From assembly GCA_023053575.1 (NCBI GenBank), contig JAKZAP010000008.1:5226715-5290714 (forward strand): a DNA stretch of 64,000 nt, written 5' to 3'. Of this stretch, positions 22,101 through 33,185 are shown piece after piece; position 1 is the first letter of the stretch; the number at the start of each line of letters is the position of its first letter. The translations under genes were made by a program, and so were the position numbers. A model generated the notes under the pieces. The model made no database searches. It was not told the origin of the DNA and saw only the letters and a list, made by a program, of their open reading frames with translations. The DNA is from Branchinecta lynchi (taxonomy: Eukaryota; Arthropoda; Branchiopoda; Anostraca; Branchinectidae).

Positions 22101-25100
22101 TTCAAAATACGCTCGTATTTACGTATTGTGTAAATGCACCATTAGTGGGCGAGTCTTTCTGGAAAAAAGCTTACCGGTACCGGTCGGTTGGTTGGAGCTA
22201 TCAAGCTACCGCACCGAAATGCGCGTCGTAGTCGACGAATATCCAAATCGGATCCCCTATTCTGTCCAGTATTATGAATGATCAGTGTGTTTAAATACTA
22301 TGGTATTTATCAAAATAAATTTTTCACCCCTTGCATTACGAATATGTCCTTAATTGTAGTTAAATACAAAACTGAAACCTGAACGTGAACCAGTTGGAGA
22401 AGTATTTGCCAGACCCGTACCTAACTACGCAAAAATTGTAGTATATCGCTGTTTAGCAGGACTTTCTGACATCATGGTAGTCAGCGGCTGTTATTCTCTA
22501 AAGCCCCAATCTCACAGTTTCCCAAGTCCTGGAATCATTAGGATAATAGGTGTGTGTGGGAAGGAGGGCAGAGGGACCCACTTAGAGGATCATGTGAACC
22601 ACTTTTATTCAGATAACAATATTTCCATAGTTCTATCGATCTTTTCGATCATCCGTTTCGAAAATGTCGGTTGCATTTCGACGAACCCGCTCTACAACGG
22701 GACCTGCATGACCTCTGCCGAATGCAGTGTAGCTGGCGGAGGAGCTTATGGGACCTGCGCATCCGGCTTCGGAGTCTGCTGCGTCAGTGAGTGGCCTACT
22801 TCTTTACTATGCTCTTCAAGTGGTCCTCCATGGCTCCACTTGCACTCGTAAGCTGTCGGAAGCCATCGTAACTTGTCGGAAGCGACCATTTCGGTGGTTC
22901 TTAGCCATTCAGATCACGCCGGACGAGCACGGTTACGCCAGCCTTACGATTGCCAATGGAGGACCCACTCAGGTTTCAGGCCAAAGAAATAGTCTTTGTT
23001 TCAGGCGAACCAGTACAGGTAAGGCCTTCTAGGTGCCGAGGAGAAAGATCTCAAACTCATCCGTAGTTTGTCTAATATTTCCATAGTTATCAGACTCTTG
23101 TCTCGGAGATATTCATTCTCCAACTTTCCTGCTGCGTGTAGAAAATATCACAGCGACGTTAACTATTCTCAAGCGACATTAGTTGCGTTTTTGATCGAAG
23201 TTTTGTTCGCCGTTCGCTTAGCCGGTTGTTTAATTTCCGTTTTTGAACGCCGTCGAAGTTCACCGTTTGCTTAATTAGTGTTTTTTACGACTCCGGCGAT
23301 CCTTGCCAGGTCGACGTTTCTTCGACGATTCAAACAAACGTCGAACTTGCTAGCGCACGAAGTTCGACGGTCAGAGTTTGAAGGACGAAGGAACTGTGAC
23401 GGGCGACCAAAAACGGTATTTAAGCAGAGACCTTTGAGGTTGAAGGTAACTTCAAACTTCGATCAAAAACGCAACTATTTTTGCACAAAAGGCTGCTGAC
23501 CTCGACAGAAGAGCTACCCCGCTCGAAATGTCACTGGATGATGCCATTTACGCGACAAAGTGTTGAGACAGAGGAACATGCAATCTTCATCCAATTCAGT
23601 AGGGCTCGAGGAGCGCTACTCAACTGGAAAAATTCATCCAGGTGGGTGGTGACGTCACCCGCTGGCTTTTCCAAAAATGGCCATTGAGCTATCTGGCACT
23701 AACGCGATGACACATAGCATGATGATCGGACGTAACATCTAACAGAGCCTTAGACATCCTGTCGAAAATACCTCCCTCTTTCTTTCTTAAAGTTGCAATT
23801 ACCAGCTGTGGTACGACGACGAACAAAAATTGTACGTACTTCCAAAATCCTGGCTTCTCATCCACCGTGAACCCTCCGCTTCAGTGCTCACTGCAAGTAA
23901 ACAAGTGCAAACCAGACATCTGTCAGCTGCGGTAAGTAGCTTTTCACCTGACATCCAGCAGACTGGTCAAATGTTTCTCTATTTTTGGCGATCCCCATGG
24001 AAAAATGATCAAAAAGAGACACAAATCCGGACGTCATGGTTGACTTTCCAATACTAGCCTTTTTGGGTGACGGGATAGCTATGTTGTCCGTCCGTTCGTC
24101 TGACCACCGTGTCCGTCCGTCTGTTAGCACGATACCTCTCGAAGGGATTAAGATATTTTGAACAAACGGGAGGTGAGGATCCTTTGATGGTGAGGAGGTA
24201 TATTTAGGGGTGGGGAGGGGTTGAGACGAAAAATAAATACTTTTTAAAGGCTAAGGAGATAGTCGATGTAGGGGTAAGTAAACATGCTAATTCGAATATC
24301 AAAATTATTTTCACAAGTAGTTCACCCGGAATCCGGCCAAAAACGGAAAATTTGTAAAAAAATAAACGTCTAATCTGCATTTAAGGGTAAGGAAACAGGC
24401 TGAATCCCAATATGAAAATATTTTCTCACCGGACGAGTAGTTCAGCCTGAATCCGGCTAAAATCGAAAAAATTGTAAAAGTATAAGTTTTATTTGAATTT
24501 GATTAGATGTCCTATCTAGGGTAAGACGACATGCTGAATCTGTATATGACAACCATTTTCTGTTTGGACGCACAGTTTGCCCGGAATCTCGCTGAAACCG
24601 AAAATTTGCTAAAAGTAAAGTTTTATTTGAAGTTGATTAGAGGTCCGATGTAGGGGTAACATGCTTAACTCATTTTTGAGGTTTAGTTGTTTGCCAGACA
24701 AGTATTTTGCCCAAAATCCGGCAGAAACCGAAAATTGGCAGAAGTAAGGCCGGAAATTTTCATCAACTTAGGCAAAGTAGATGCGACGTAGGCTACACAA
24801 GTAAACATACATGTTGAATCCACATCTGACCTTGGTCTTCTCAGATGATTCCCATTGGCCTTTATCTGTTTCTAGCTTTTAATAATAAAAATGTTTATGG
24901 AGTCTGGATCAAATATTACATTTGTTGGATCACATCGAAACCTTTGGTCTTGCTTTTAAAACAGAGTATGAACTAACGCATAACCTAACAAAATTCGAGC
25001 ATTAACGTGATTTGTTTCACAGTCATTCATGCCGAGAAAAGGTATAACATTTGCTTTTACTGTTACGACCCTGTTGTCCGCCGCGTGTGATCTACGTAGA

Positions 25101-28100
25101 GACGCATCAGTCTAAAGGGTGATTCTGACGATCCGGAAAGCTCCTCTAGTTTATGCGCCGGCTGATCTTTCAAAACTGGCTTTGCTTTCCAGAGCTATTT
25201 TTGCGCTCTGCTAGTTTTGACAAGTGACATGGAAAGTGAATCCACTACGTTAGTGAATTGATCTTGGCAAGTCAGCGAGAAGTTGTAACACCCTGTCTTG
25301 CTCCTAGAGCAAGACAGGATGCTACTGGACACTACTGCATAAGATTAGCCCGGTATGAGGCACATTAGATTATAGTATTCTGTACTACTGCATGGCAATA
25401 GATGCAATTTTTTCGTGCTACTACAAAGGCTACAAATTTTTCATCGGGATGCAATGCAAAGAATCTGTTTCAGGCTCGACTTCCAAAATTTTGTGCTTGC
25501 TCAGCCCGATTCGACAGCATACTCCGCATCACTAGCAAACTACCAAGGACAATGTATCGTCGACAGTTTCACTGTCAGTGGCGGCTCCAACCCCATACCC
25601 ACCCTTTGCGGAATTAATACTGGACAACACTGTGAGTAACTAATCTTAAGGGCAGGGAAAAACATGCCTCGTGTGATTCGTCTAACTGCGCAGGAGATAC
25701 TAAACCTCTTGAACAGAGTTATTTTATGAAGGGGATATGTCCAGTAAACGTCCTAGCAGAGGGCTGTCGAAAAAGAAGATCTACAGCAAGCGCCTAATAG
25801 GCATTTCTGCATACCTTTATTTTAAAAGGACCCCTCGCACTTTTTACTCTTCAACTTATCTAAAAATATTTGAATACTTTAAAACTAGCAAATAACCCGC
25901 GGTTTTGGCTGTTTTAAGCCTTTTCCGAGACCCCTTGGCTTATAGCAAAAACAGGGAACAATTTATAATAACCGTTTTTCTGATGGAAAAACTTCTTGCA
26001 GACAACCGTTGACAGCGTGATACACACCGAAGGTAGCAAAACACTGCAAGTGAGAAAATCAGCTTGATTTTGTTAGAAGGGTTAGAATATATCGTACGAA
26101 ATTGGGGTCTCCGGGTTTAGAAATATACGGAGGTTGCGGTTGCGTTAGTAGTGTAGGTAAGACAGGTCCTTTAACGGTGCTGGCTTGAACTGAAACTCTG
26201 GCACAGATCAACAGCATTTCTGTGTCAGTATAAACTTGAACTGATGCCGAAACTCTGGTATATACAGAACACTGCATATCCGTTATTAAACCCTCCGCTG
26301 TGCAACTTCACATGCGACCTGTCGACACTCCATTAACGACGCAAACTCGCTCTAAATGGTTCGATTCAATATTCGGTATAACATTTTCCAGTGTATGTGG
26401 ATATGAGCAGCGGTCAAAGCTCCTTCACCCTCAGCTTCAGCATTGGCTTGGGGACAACCGCTCTAACAACAGGACGATCATGGAGCGTGAAAATCAGCCA
26501 ACTTCCCTGCGACGCTATTTCAAATGGTAAGTCAGTCGCCCCCCTAAAAGGCTAGGAGGGGGGGGGGGGGGTCGTATCTTGGTGTTCAGCTCAGCATTTC
26601 GTAGTGATGACTACAACCATTGTTTGCGTAACGTTAAGAACCGATGTGCTTCAAACCCCCAGAATTTCAAGCTTAAAACACCAAATAAACGAATCATCGT
26701 TCTTCCAAACAGACGAGTAGGCTACTAGGAAATAGGCCGCAGGCGAAGTTTTGTGGAAACGCTTCATGTTGAAAATACATGCTGTATACTGCGCATCGCC
26801 ATTGCAGTATGTCCCCTCACTTCCTTTTTTTTTTTTTTTTTTAAAGGACGTCGACTTCTTTCCAACTTGACCTAATGTTTAATTTTATGTGATTCAGTTC
26901 AGTAAACGATATCGATATTTACGATATTTATACGATATATTTACTCTTCCTGATTATGACCACACCAAGACTCGACCAAGAAAAGAAAGAAGGATGTGCA
27001 GCCGGATCAGCCAGATCAGTTTATGTGTACGAACAGCGACCTACAAACAAAATAAGGAGAACAGGTTTGCCGAATCTTGACGACAAGGTACGGAATGAAA
27101 CAAAAAAGTTTTTGACATGGCATTAAAATAAAAAGAGGTTTAACGACGAGACGTAAACTTCTGGGATTGGCCCGACAAAAGTTGCGGAATTTGATTTATT
27201 ACGTGTAATAAGATCCCGATCTGCCGACAAGACTCAAACTCTCCGGTTGCACCCGAGTATATGTTTGCAGAATTTAAGTTCTTATGCATAAAAAGATCCT
27301 GATGTGTCGACAAGAATACCTATGCCCAAGAAAATTATTCAGAATTCGATATCTTCTGTGTTTTTGTCCCACAAGACTATAGGAACTTTATTTCATACAT
27401 GTAAACTGAAGCCGATGTGCCGACGAAACTTAAAACTTTCTGGATCTCCCGATAAACATTTACGGAATTAGATTTCTTACGTGAAAAAGAACCTGATGTG
27501 CCGACAAGAATACCGACGACCTACAAAACCATAAATCATTTGATTTTTTCTGTCTGTGTTCGACAAGACTGTTCAGAACTTGATTCTAACGTATAAAAAA
27601 CAACACGAAGTGCCGACGAGTCGACCGACACCGGGCAAAAGCATACGAAACTGTAATCCGAAGTGCCGACGAGGACACCCGAGGCCCGAAAAAGCATACA
27701 AAATTCGGTTTCTTGCGTGTAAAAAGAAGTCGTTGCGCCGACTCGATGCAACCGACATTTGTGTGATTAATGAATAACACTTAAAAACCTGAAACAAACT
27801 GGCTCTTTTGCAGCACCTCCTGGATGTCTCCAGTATTTCACTTCGACAACTGGAAGCCTGAAGTCATACAACTACGATGCAACAAGCACGTCCAACACGT
27901 ATCTGCTCGCCAATCAAGACTACACGATGTGCATAAGAATGGCTGACGTAAGCTAAAAAAACTCACTAATTAATTCTCTAAGGTTTTCCGCCGTCCATCG
28001 AAAAATCTAATTTCAACAACAAATTTTGTAACATAATTGCTTCTCTGACTGACAAGAAACAAAGCTTATATGTTAAAGCCAGCCTTTACCTTTCAGACAG

Positions 28101-31100
28101 ACTTCCACACAGTCAATCCAACCCTTCCATATTTTCATTATAGTGACAACAGCTAATGTCACTATCCTTAAACATTTCAGATTTCTCCCACTTCATTTTT
28201 TTTTTATATTTACTGAATCTCTCAAATGTGTTGCCTCTTGACACCTTCCAGATTTAGGGGATTTGTGTGTCCAGCATCCCAGACATTTTTGGAGATCTTT
28301 ATATGATCGCCATTACCCCGATGCAAAGAAGACTTGGCTGTCCCTAGCGATTCACGCCGAGTTGAGCAAGTTTCTCCGATCGACACTTCAGACATTGCCA
28401 TTCCCTATGGTCTTTTCGCATCTGCTTAGTTTTACTTTTACTTCCTTTAACGCGTGGGATTGCATCTGGAATTATGTAAGGCGTGTTCTCGCCGTTCCCT
28501 GAGGACTCCACTGGAGGAGTCCCCGCGTTTTTGTTTGTCCCGGGGACTCACTCCTCGTATTCTCGCGAGTCCCCACGGACGGGGAATGCTCCGATTATCA
28601 TCACCACCATTAAAAAAGACTCCCTTTCAGATTCAGAGGGGAATCAGTTTTTGGGATCCCAAAACGTAAGTGGAGGGATACCTATGACATCGCAAAAGTT
28701 GTCCGTCTGTCCGTCCGTCCGTCTGTCCGTCCGTCTGTAAGCACGATAACTCTCGAAGGGAACGAGATATTTTGATGAAACTTGGTGTAAGGGTTCGTTG
28801 GGTCGTCGGACCAGTCAAGTTCGTAGATGGGCTTTGTAGCTCTACATTTAGGGGTGGGGGAGGGGATTCAAATTAAGGGACAAACAAAAATATTTTGAAA
28901 CATCTAATGTGATAGTCGATTATGGGGTAAGAAGACATGCTGAACACGATGGTGAAAACTATTTTGTCATCGGACAAGTAGTTCGCCCGGAATCCGGCCC
29001 AAACCGGAAAGTTTGTTGAAAGTAAAAGTTTTATTTGAAATTGATTAGATGTTTGATTTAGGGGTAGGAAGACATGCTAAAGACGATGGTGAAAACTATT
29101 TTCTCGACGGACAAGTATTTCGCCCGGAATCCGGCCCAAACCGGAAAGTTTGTTGAAAGTAAAAGTTTGATTTGAAGTTGATTATGTTCGATTTAGGGGT
29201 AGGAAGACATGCTGAAGACGATGGTGAAAATTATTTTCTCGACGGATAAGTATTTCGCCCGGAATCCGGCCCAAACCGGAAAGTTTGTTGAAAGTAAAAG
29301 TTTTATTTGAAGTTGATTAGATATTCAATTTAGAGGTAGGAAGACATGCTGAAGACGACGGTGAAAACTATTTTCTCGACGGACAAGTATTTCGACCGGA
29401 ATCCGGCCCAAACCGGAAAATTTGTCAAAATAAAAAGTTTTATTTGGAGTTGATTAGATGTTCGATTTAGGGCAAGAAGACATGCTGAACACTTATGTGA
29501 AAATAATTTTCTACCCGGACATGTAGTTCGTCCGGAATCCGGCCAAAACCGGAAATCTGTTGGAAGTCAAAGTTTTATTTCTAGTTGATTAGATAAGCGA
29601 TTTAGGGGTAAGAAGAGATACTGAGTCCCTGTATGACAATCATATTTTACCCGGACATATAGTTCGACCGGAATCCGGCTGGAATCGGAAAATTTGTTAT
29701 AATCTAAATTTCTATTTGAAGTTGATTAGATGTTCATTACTGGGGAAAGAAGATACCCTGATTGTGTCTTTGAGCTTTCTTTTTTCGCCAGACAAGTAGT
29801 TCTGGAGTTCGGCCGGAACCGGGAAATTGTCAGAAGTGGCAGGAAGTTTTCGTCAAAACAGATATGACTTATAGGGGTAAACACGCATGCTGTATCCAAA
29901 TCTGAACTTGGTTTTCTCAGGTGATTAGCTATTTGGCCTTAATCTGTTTCTGAATTTTAATTGTAAAAATGTTCAAGGAGTCTGGCGAAGACTGGATCTG
30001 GCTAAGACAAGACCCAGTTTTCTGAATCAGATAGTGAATTTTTGGGATCCCATCGAAACCTTTGGTCTTGTTTCTTGTTGCTGGTGTTGGTGCAATGTAA
30101 AATCAATTAAAAACAATCAGAATAGAGAAAACCAAAAATAAAGTGGATCCAGACTAATTTCGTCAACTGCATATTTAACGAGGGAAGTCAACTGCATATT
30201 CGAACAAAATCCATTTTGGAAGCATTCCCCGTGTTCTCGCTGTTTCTGTACGCGAAGTCCGCGTGGAGTGACCCCCTCTATTCTCGCCCCCTTCGATTCC
30301 CCGAGGGGTCCTCGCGGGGAACGGCGAGAATACGCCTATAGAGTGTTTCCGGGCTAAGGGCGACTGCCATCGCCGCCTGCTTCCATCGAAACAACTTTTC
30401 AATTGGAGGCGAATTTTAGTTCGAAATTTGATTCGAACCCCTCTTCCCCAGGGATTTTGCGGGATCTGCTACACATCGTGTGCCAGCACCACTCCTTCTG
30501 CATTCGGAATCAGTGGAAGCACCGGAGCCTCGTTAGCTGGAAGCGTTGATTGCATTACCGACTGGATTCAAATACCAGCGGGCTACGCTCAAGGGACGAC
30601 GGACTCAGCCGACAGGTTTTGCGGCGGAGCTCTGGCAGCCGTCAGTGGAAACACGGCTTCACCTATCTGCTGTAAGTACAATATCTAGCCGCATCACTCA
30701 CCCCCACCAACCTTCCGCTTTCACTCAGTATTCCCCTCAGGATGTTTTTATCTTGACTTTAGCTGTTTAAATACTTTTTGCTTTATAACAATTGTACCGT
30801 GTTCTTCAAAACTGTGCTAACTACATTTTCATATTTTTTGGGCCCAGTTTTGGGTATGCCATCTCCACGAAGGAAGTAGAAACTCAGAAAGTTAAAACTA
30901 ATGTACCTGTTAGATGGTGCTCATGTCATCGTCTAACACTTAGCACAATTTAACAGAATACCAAATCAGCTATGTTCTATCCAATGGTATAGTTAACTCA
31001 GTGTTCAGATTTTTTTTTCAGTTAGCACAGTTCTGAAGAACACGGTACAATTGATGTTTGTGAAAGTTCTCTTGGACTTTTCTCTTGTTCGGTTTTCTGG

Positions 31101-32160
31101 TTATGATCTCATCTTAATATTAAATGACTAAAAACTTATTAATAGTTATGGTTTAATCTTTTTTTATGCTACTCATTTTTCCCTAAAATTTTGGATTCCC
31201 TGAGGCGTATTCTCGCCATTCCCCGAGGACTCCACTTGAGGAGTCCGCGCGTTTTTGTTTGTCCCGGGGACTCACGCCCCGTATTCTCAAGAGTCCCTAC
31301 GGACGGGAAATGCTCCGATTATCATCACCATCATCAAAAAGGAATCTCTTTCAGATTCGCAGGGGAATCAGTTTTTGCTGGTGTTGGTGCAAGGTAAAAT
31401 TAGTTAAAAACAATCAGAATAAACAACACCAAAAATAAAGTGGATCCAGACTAATCTCGTCAACTGGATATTTTTTTTCGAACAAAATCCGTTTTGGAAG
31501 CATTACCCGTGTTCTCGCTGTTTTCTATACGCGGAGTCGGCGTAGAGTGACTCCCTCTATTCTCGCCGTTCCCTTCGATTCCCGAGGAGTCCTCGGGGAA
31601 CGGCGAGAATACGCCTCTGGACAAACTTTCTTGGTCTGCACTACTGTTCTGTTGACAAACGGCGCAATGTTCGTCTCGAAACTTCATTAGGTTCAGAGCC
31701 CCCATCGCATCCACACGATACAGCGTCGAGGAAAGCCTGTACGGTTACGTCCGGTTTTCAGCAATGACGAACGACCTGACATAATGACCTGAACAGACGA
31801 CTACGGTCGGTTGCTCGTTGACACTAAAATAGTACGAACACAGGAGGGACATTTTGAACATCTAGTTGAAAAATTCTCAATTTTTCCGCATGGAACTGAT
31901 GATGGTGCAGAAAGTCTGTCACAGGAATTCTAGCCCGTGAGTGTCCAACTACGATCGTGTGTTCAAGGCAAGAGGAGAAAGTTTTATAGAGATATTTTCA
32001 AATATAACAATATTATATGCATAATTTTCCAGCCACGTCCAAACCCTTCGAACTTCGAGTTCACACAGACAGTAATGAAGCAAGTACAGATCTGGCGATT
32101 GGATTTTGTCTGAACTACAACCAAGTACCATGCATCAGTGGAACTGGAACTAGTGGATGA
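19111..32160 (+). CDS. Secreted CUB-domain protein, complete 8-exon gene (392 aa)
   Basis: Exons: 19111-19219, 22631-22786, 23793-23931, 25474-25631, 26392-26526, 27814-27947, 30452-30671, 32033-32160. All introns are GT-AG, exon-end phases are 1,1,2,1,1,0,1, the sum is 1179 nt, and the gene ends in TGA. Residues 1-17 (MLVLWVCFALFGVGTSA) are a signal peptide. Exon 2 carries the arthropod motif NGTC-x3-AEC-GG-x5-GTCASGFGVCC. Exons 3-5 form a CUB-like domain (SCGTTTNKNC, QNPGF, C-IVDSF, CG-INTGQH, YVDM, SFTLSFSIG); exons 6-8 form a second, related half ending AIGFCLNYNQVPC. It is expected to be extracellular; no protease or other catalytic domain is present and the ligand is unknown. AATAAG near 32202 may serve polyadenylation. 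The start at 19111 is chosen for the signal peptide; an in-frame ATG also exists at 19012. Introns of 0.8-3.4 kb are full of transposons. Confidence 0.85.
19314..19608 (+). mobile_element. MITE family 4 copy in intron 1 of the CUB gene
   Basis: Same termini and interior as 6576-6861 (GCGTGTTCCACCC / GGGTGGAACACGCTC), about 90% alike by eye. Lies in intron 1. Confidence 0.75.
19985..21705 (+). mobile_element. HINE-A copy in intron 1 of the CUB gene
   Basis: Starts ACAAGAGCTACGAGCTCATA then TGGCACTTGT; ends with a GACAGACCGACCG microsatellite and ATATGGCACATT, a decayed 3' hairpin. The interior has about four diverged 430-bp units with C-runs. Non-coding. Confidence 0.7.
21785..21965. mobile_element. 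Small element with GCCGTATCTAG / GGATACGGGC ends
   Basis: Inverted ends enclose long G and C runs (G7-8 near 21802, C10 near 21831, C16 near 21926). Probably a MITE; its ends resemble the CGTATCCAG-type termini common in invertebrate repeats. Confidence 0.4.
21970..22142. repeat. Inverted repeat, ACTGCGTAAAATCCGAGCGT arms
   Basis: The left arm (actgcgtaaaatccgagcgtattt) and right arm (aaatacgctcgtatttacgtattgtg) are imperfect inverted copies about 110 bp apart. A MITE inside intron 1. Confidence 0.5.
23181..23476. mobile_element. MITE family 5 relative in intron 2 of the CUB gene
   Basis: 296 bp with 23-bp inverted termini (AGTTGCGTTTTTGATCGAAG) and a 3-bp ATT duplication on both sides. The outer 13 bases are shared with the elements at 7071 and 47634 but the interior is unrelated. 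Confidence 0.75.
24059..24955 (+). mobile_element. HINE-B copy in intron 3 of the CUB gene
   Basis: The 5' end is degraded (TTTTTGGGTGACGGGATAGC), followed by a GTCCGTCCG microsatellite and 'gcacgatacctctcgaaggg'. Six diverged tandem units of about 135 bp follow, each with the CCGGAATCCGGC-type core. The 3' end is CACATCGAAACCTTTGGTCT. Confidence 0.7.
25285..25449 (-). mobile_element. MITE family 6 fragment beside exon 4
   Basis: Shares GCAAGACAGGATGnTACTGG, the GAGGCACATTA block and the CTACAAATTTTTCATCGGG end with the element at 17938-18240. Its right end is only 24 bp upstream of the exon-4 splice acceptor (exon starts 25474), so it borders or contributes to the branch-point region. Confidence 0.6.
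26640..26790 (+). repeat. Diverged dispersed repeat in intron 5
   Basis: Matches 11205-11390 over about 120 bp (shared TTCAAnCnCC.CAAAAT, then GGCAGGCGAA). Identity unknown. Confidence 0.45.
27205..27750 (+). repeat. Degenerate TGCCGACAAG tandem array in intron 5
   Basis: A GATnTGCCGACnAG-type phrase recurs near 27213, 27303, 27412, 27492, 27609, 27660 and 27737 with A/T-rich spacers of about 50-110 bp, several ending in ACGTGTAAAAAG-like text. It looks like an old tandem repeat. The open minus frames over it have no recognisable product. Confidence 0.5.
28479..30337. mobile_element. MITE family 3 copy split by a HINE-B insertion (CUB intron 6)
   Basis: Left part 28479-28652 and right part 30077-30337 together match the uninterrupted element at 31203-31616. 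The termini are AGGCGTGTTCTCGCC and GGCGAGAATACGCCT. The flanking trinucleotides GTA/ATA are near-duplicates. Confidence 0.8.
28653..30076 (+). mobile_element. HINE-B, best-preserved copy
   Basis: Begins TTGGGATCCCAAAACGTAAG, with GATACCTATGACATCGCAAA and a (GTCCGTCT)n microsatellite at 28700-28740. Tandem units of about 134 bp follow (ACATGCTGAA at 28938, 29072, 29208, 29342, 29479), four of them nearly identical. It ends TTTTTGGGATCCCATCGAAA then CCTTTGGTCTTGTTTCTTGT. No open reading frame. Structure and TT insertion with no duplication match helentron-associated non-autonomous elements. Confidence 0.75.
30789..31053. mobile_element. MITE with 34-bp perfect-like TIRs (CUB intron 7)
   Basis: CAATTGTACCGTGTTCTTCA... 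against ...TGAAGAACACGGTACAATTG; arms of about 34 bp with one or two mismatches, and CAATTG at both extremes. Non-coding; superfamily unknown. Confidence 0.75.
31203..31616. mobile_element. MITE family 3, uninterrupted copy (CUB intron 7)
   Basis: 414 bp; ends AGGCGTATTCTCGCCATTCC / GGCGAGAATACGCCT; flanked by a CTG trinucleotide on both sides. The target phrase GGGAATCAGTTTTTGCTGG at about 31365-31383 is the empty equivalent of the HINE-B insertion at 28653. Confidence 0.8.
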
Positions 32161-33185
32161 AATTCTACCATTATATAATCATTTTTGTATCTGAAATTCC
32201 AATAAGAATTTTTAACAGCCTAAAGTGTGAGGGTATTCGATTAACTTTAGACCTAAACTCACAGAAGTTTCATAACGCTTACTAATTTCAACAGATATTA
32301 AGATAATAGCCTACACTACTTATTGGGGTTATTCCGTTAAGTTATTTTTTGGCTAAAACTCACCTTGGAAACATGTTTAGTGCGATCTTTTACAGAAACT
32401 TAACTCGCTTAAAGGGCTCATGAGTCATGACACAATTTTTCTGCAACATCAATAGATACCCTATTATGTTATCTTGTGTAAATGTTGTACTTCAAACAAT
32501 GTAGGACAGGTCCTAACCAATCTTTACAGTTCAAGGTCAGAACGGAAGCAGCCCCTACCCACTGTCATCAAATTTTGCGGTTTGGGCTCCCTTAGCCATT
32601 CTTTGAGGACCAAAGCAAGCTAGGTACCTGCTGTGGTTTGCCTTATCTTGCGATGATACGATCGACACCCTGCACCGCTCGAGGCGATCAGAAGAATACA
32701 GCCGCCAAGAGGGGAGAAAAGCTGAATGAATAGTACCATACCAATCAGAGCAAAATGACACTAGGGAGTAGCGCCAAGACTTGAAAAAACTGACACACAC
32801 TCGAATATCAGCGACACCGCACTACTAGCGATAGAGAACGTCCCTACTGAAATTCAATCAGTCGTGCACCAGCGCTGGCTCTGATAACTTCATATTCTGA
32901 ACACAAAAAAAGAAGATACCCCCCCCCCCCTCTGTGACCACAAAATGTGCAGACCGCATCTTAACTTTATCAGAAATTGCTAAACCCGCAAGTTTGTTTC
33001 GCTCGCTACTCGCTAGTGTTATTTTGCTCTGGTGCCAATAGCCAGAGAGATAAGTCAGATTATATGACTTTGTGATTAGGCTAGTGTGCAAGTAAAGACT
33101 GACGTTACAACCTCCAACAGCACCTAAGCACTGCCCGCCCTTCAGCGCCATCTAGGGATCCGTGCGCCTAAGAAAAAATTCGCGC

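Noticed and set aside
22474..22851. 125-residue frame treated as one exon
   Set aside because: Only 22631-22786 is exon 2 of the CUB gene; upstream and downstream parts are intron read-through.
32555..33151. Minus-strand frames of 81 and 97 residues as the missing LIM-gene exon
   Set aside because: No zinc-ligand spacing, no acceptor in the right phase, no similarity to the second LIM3 finger.
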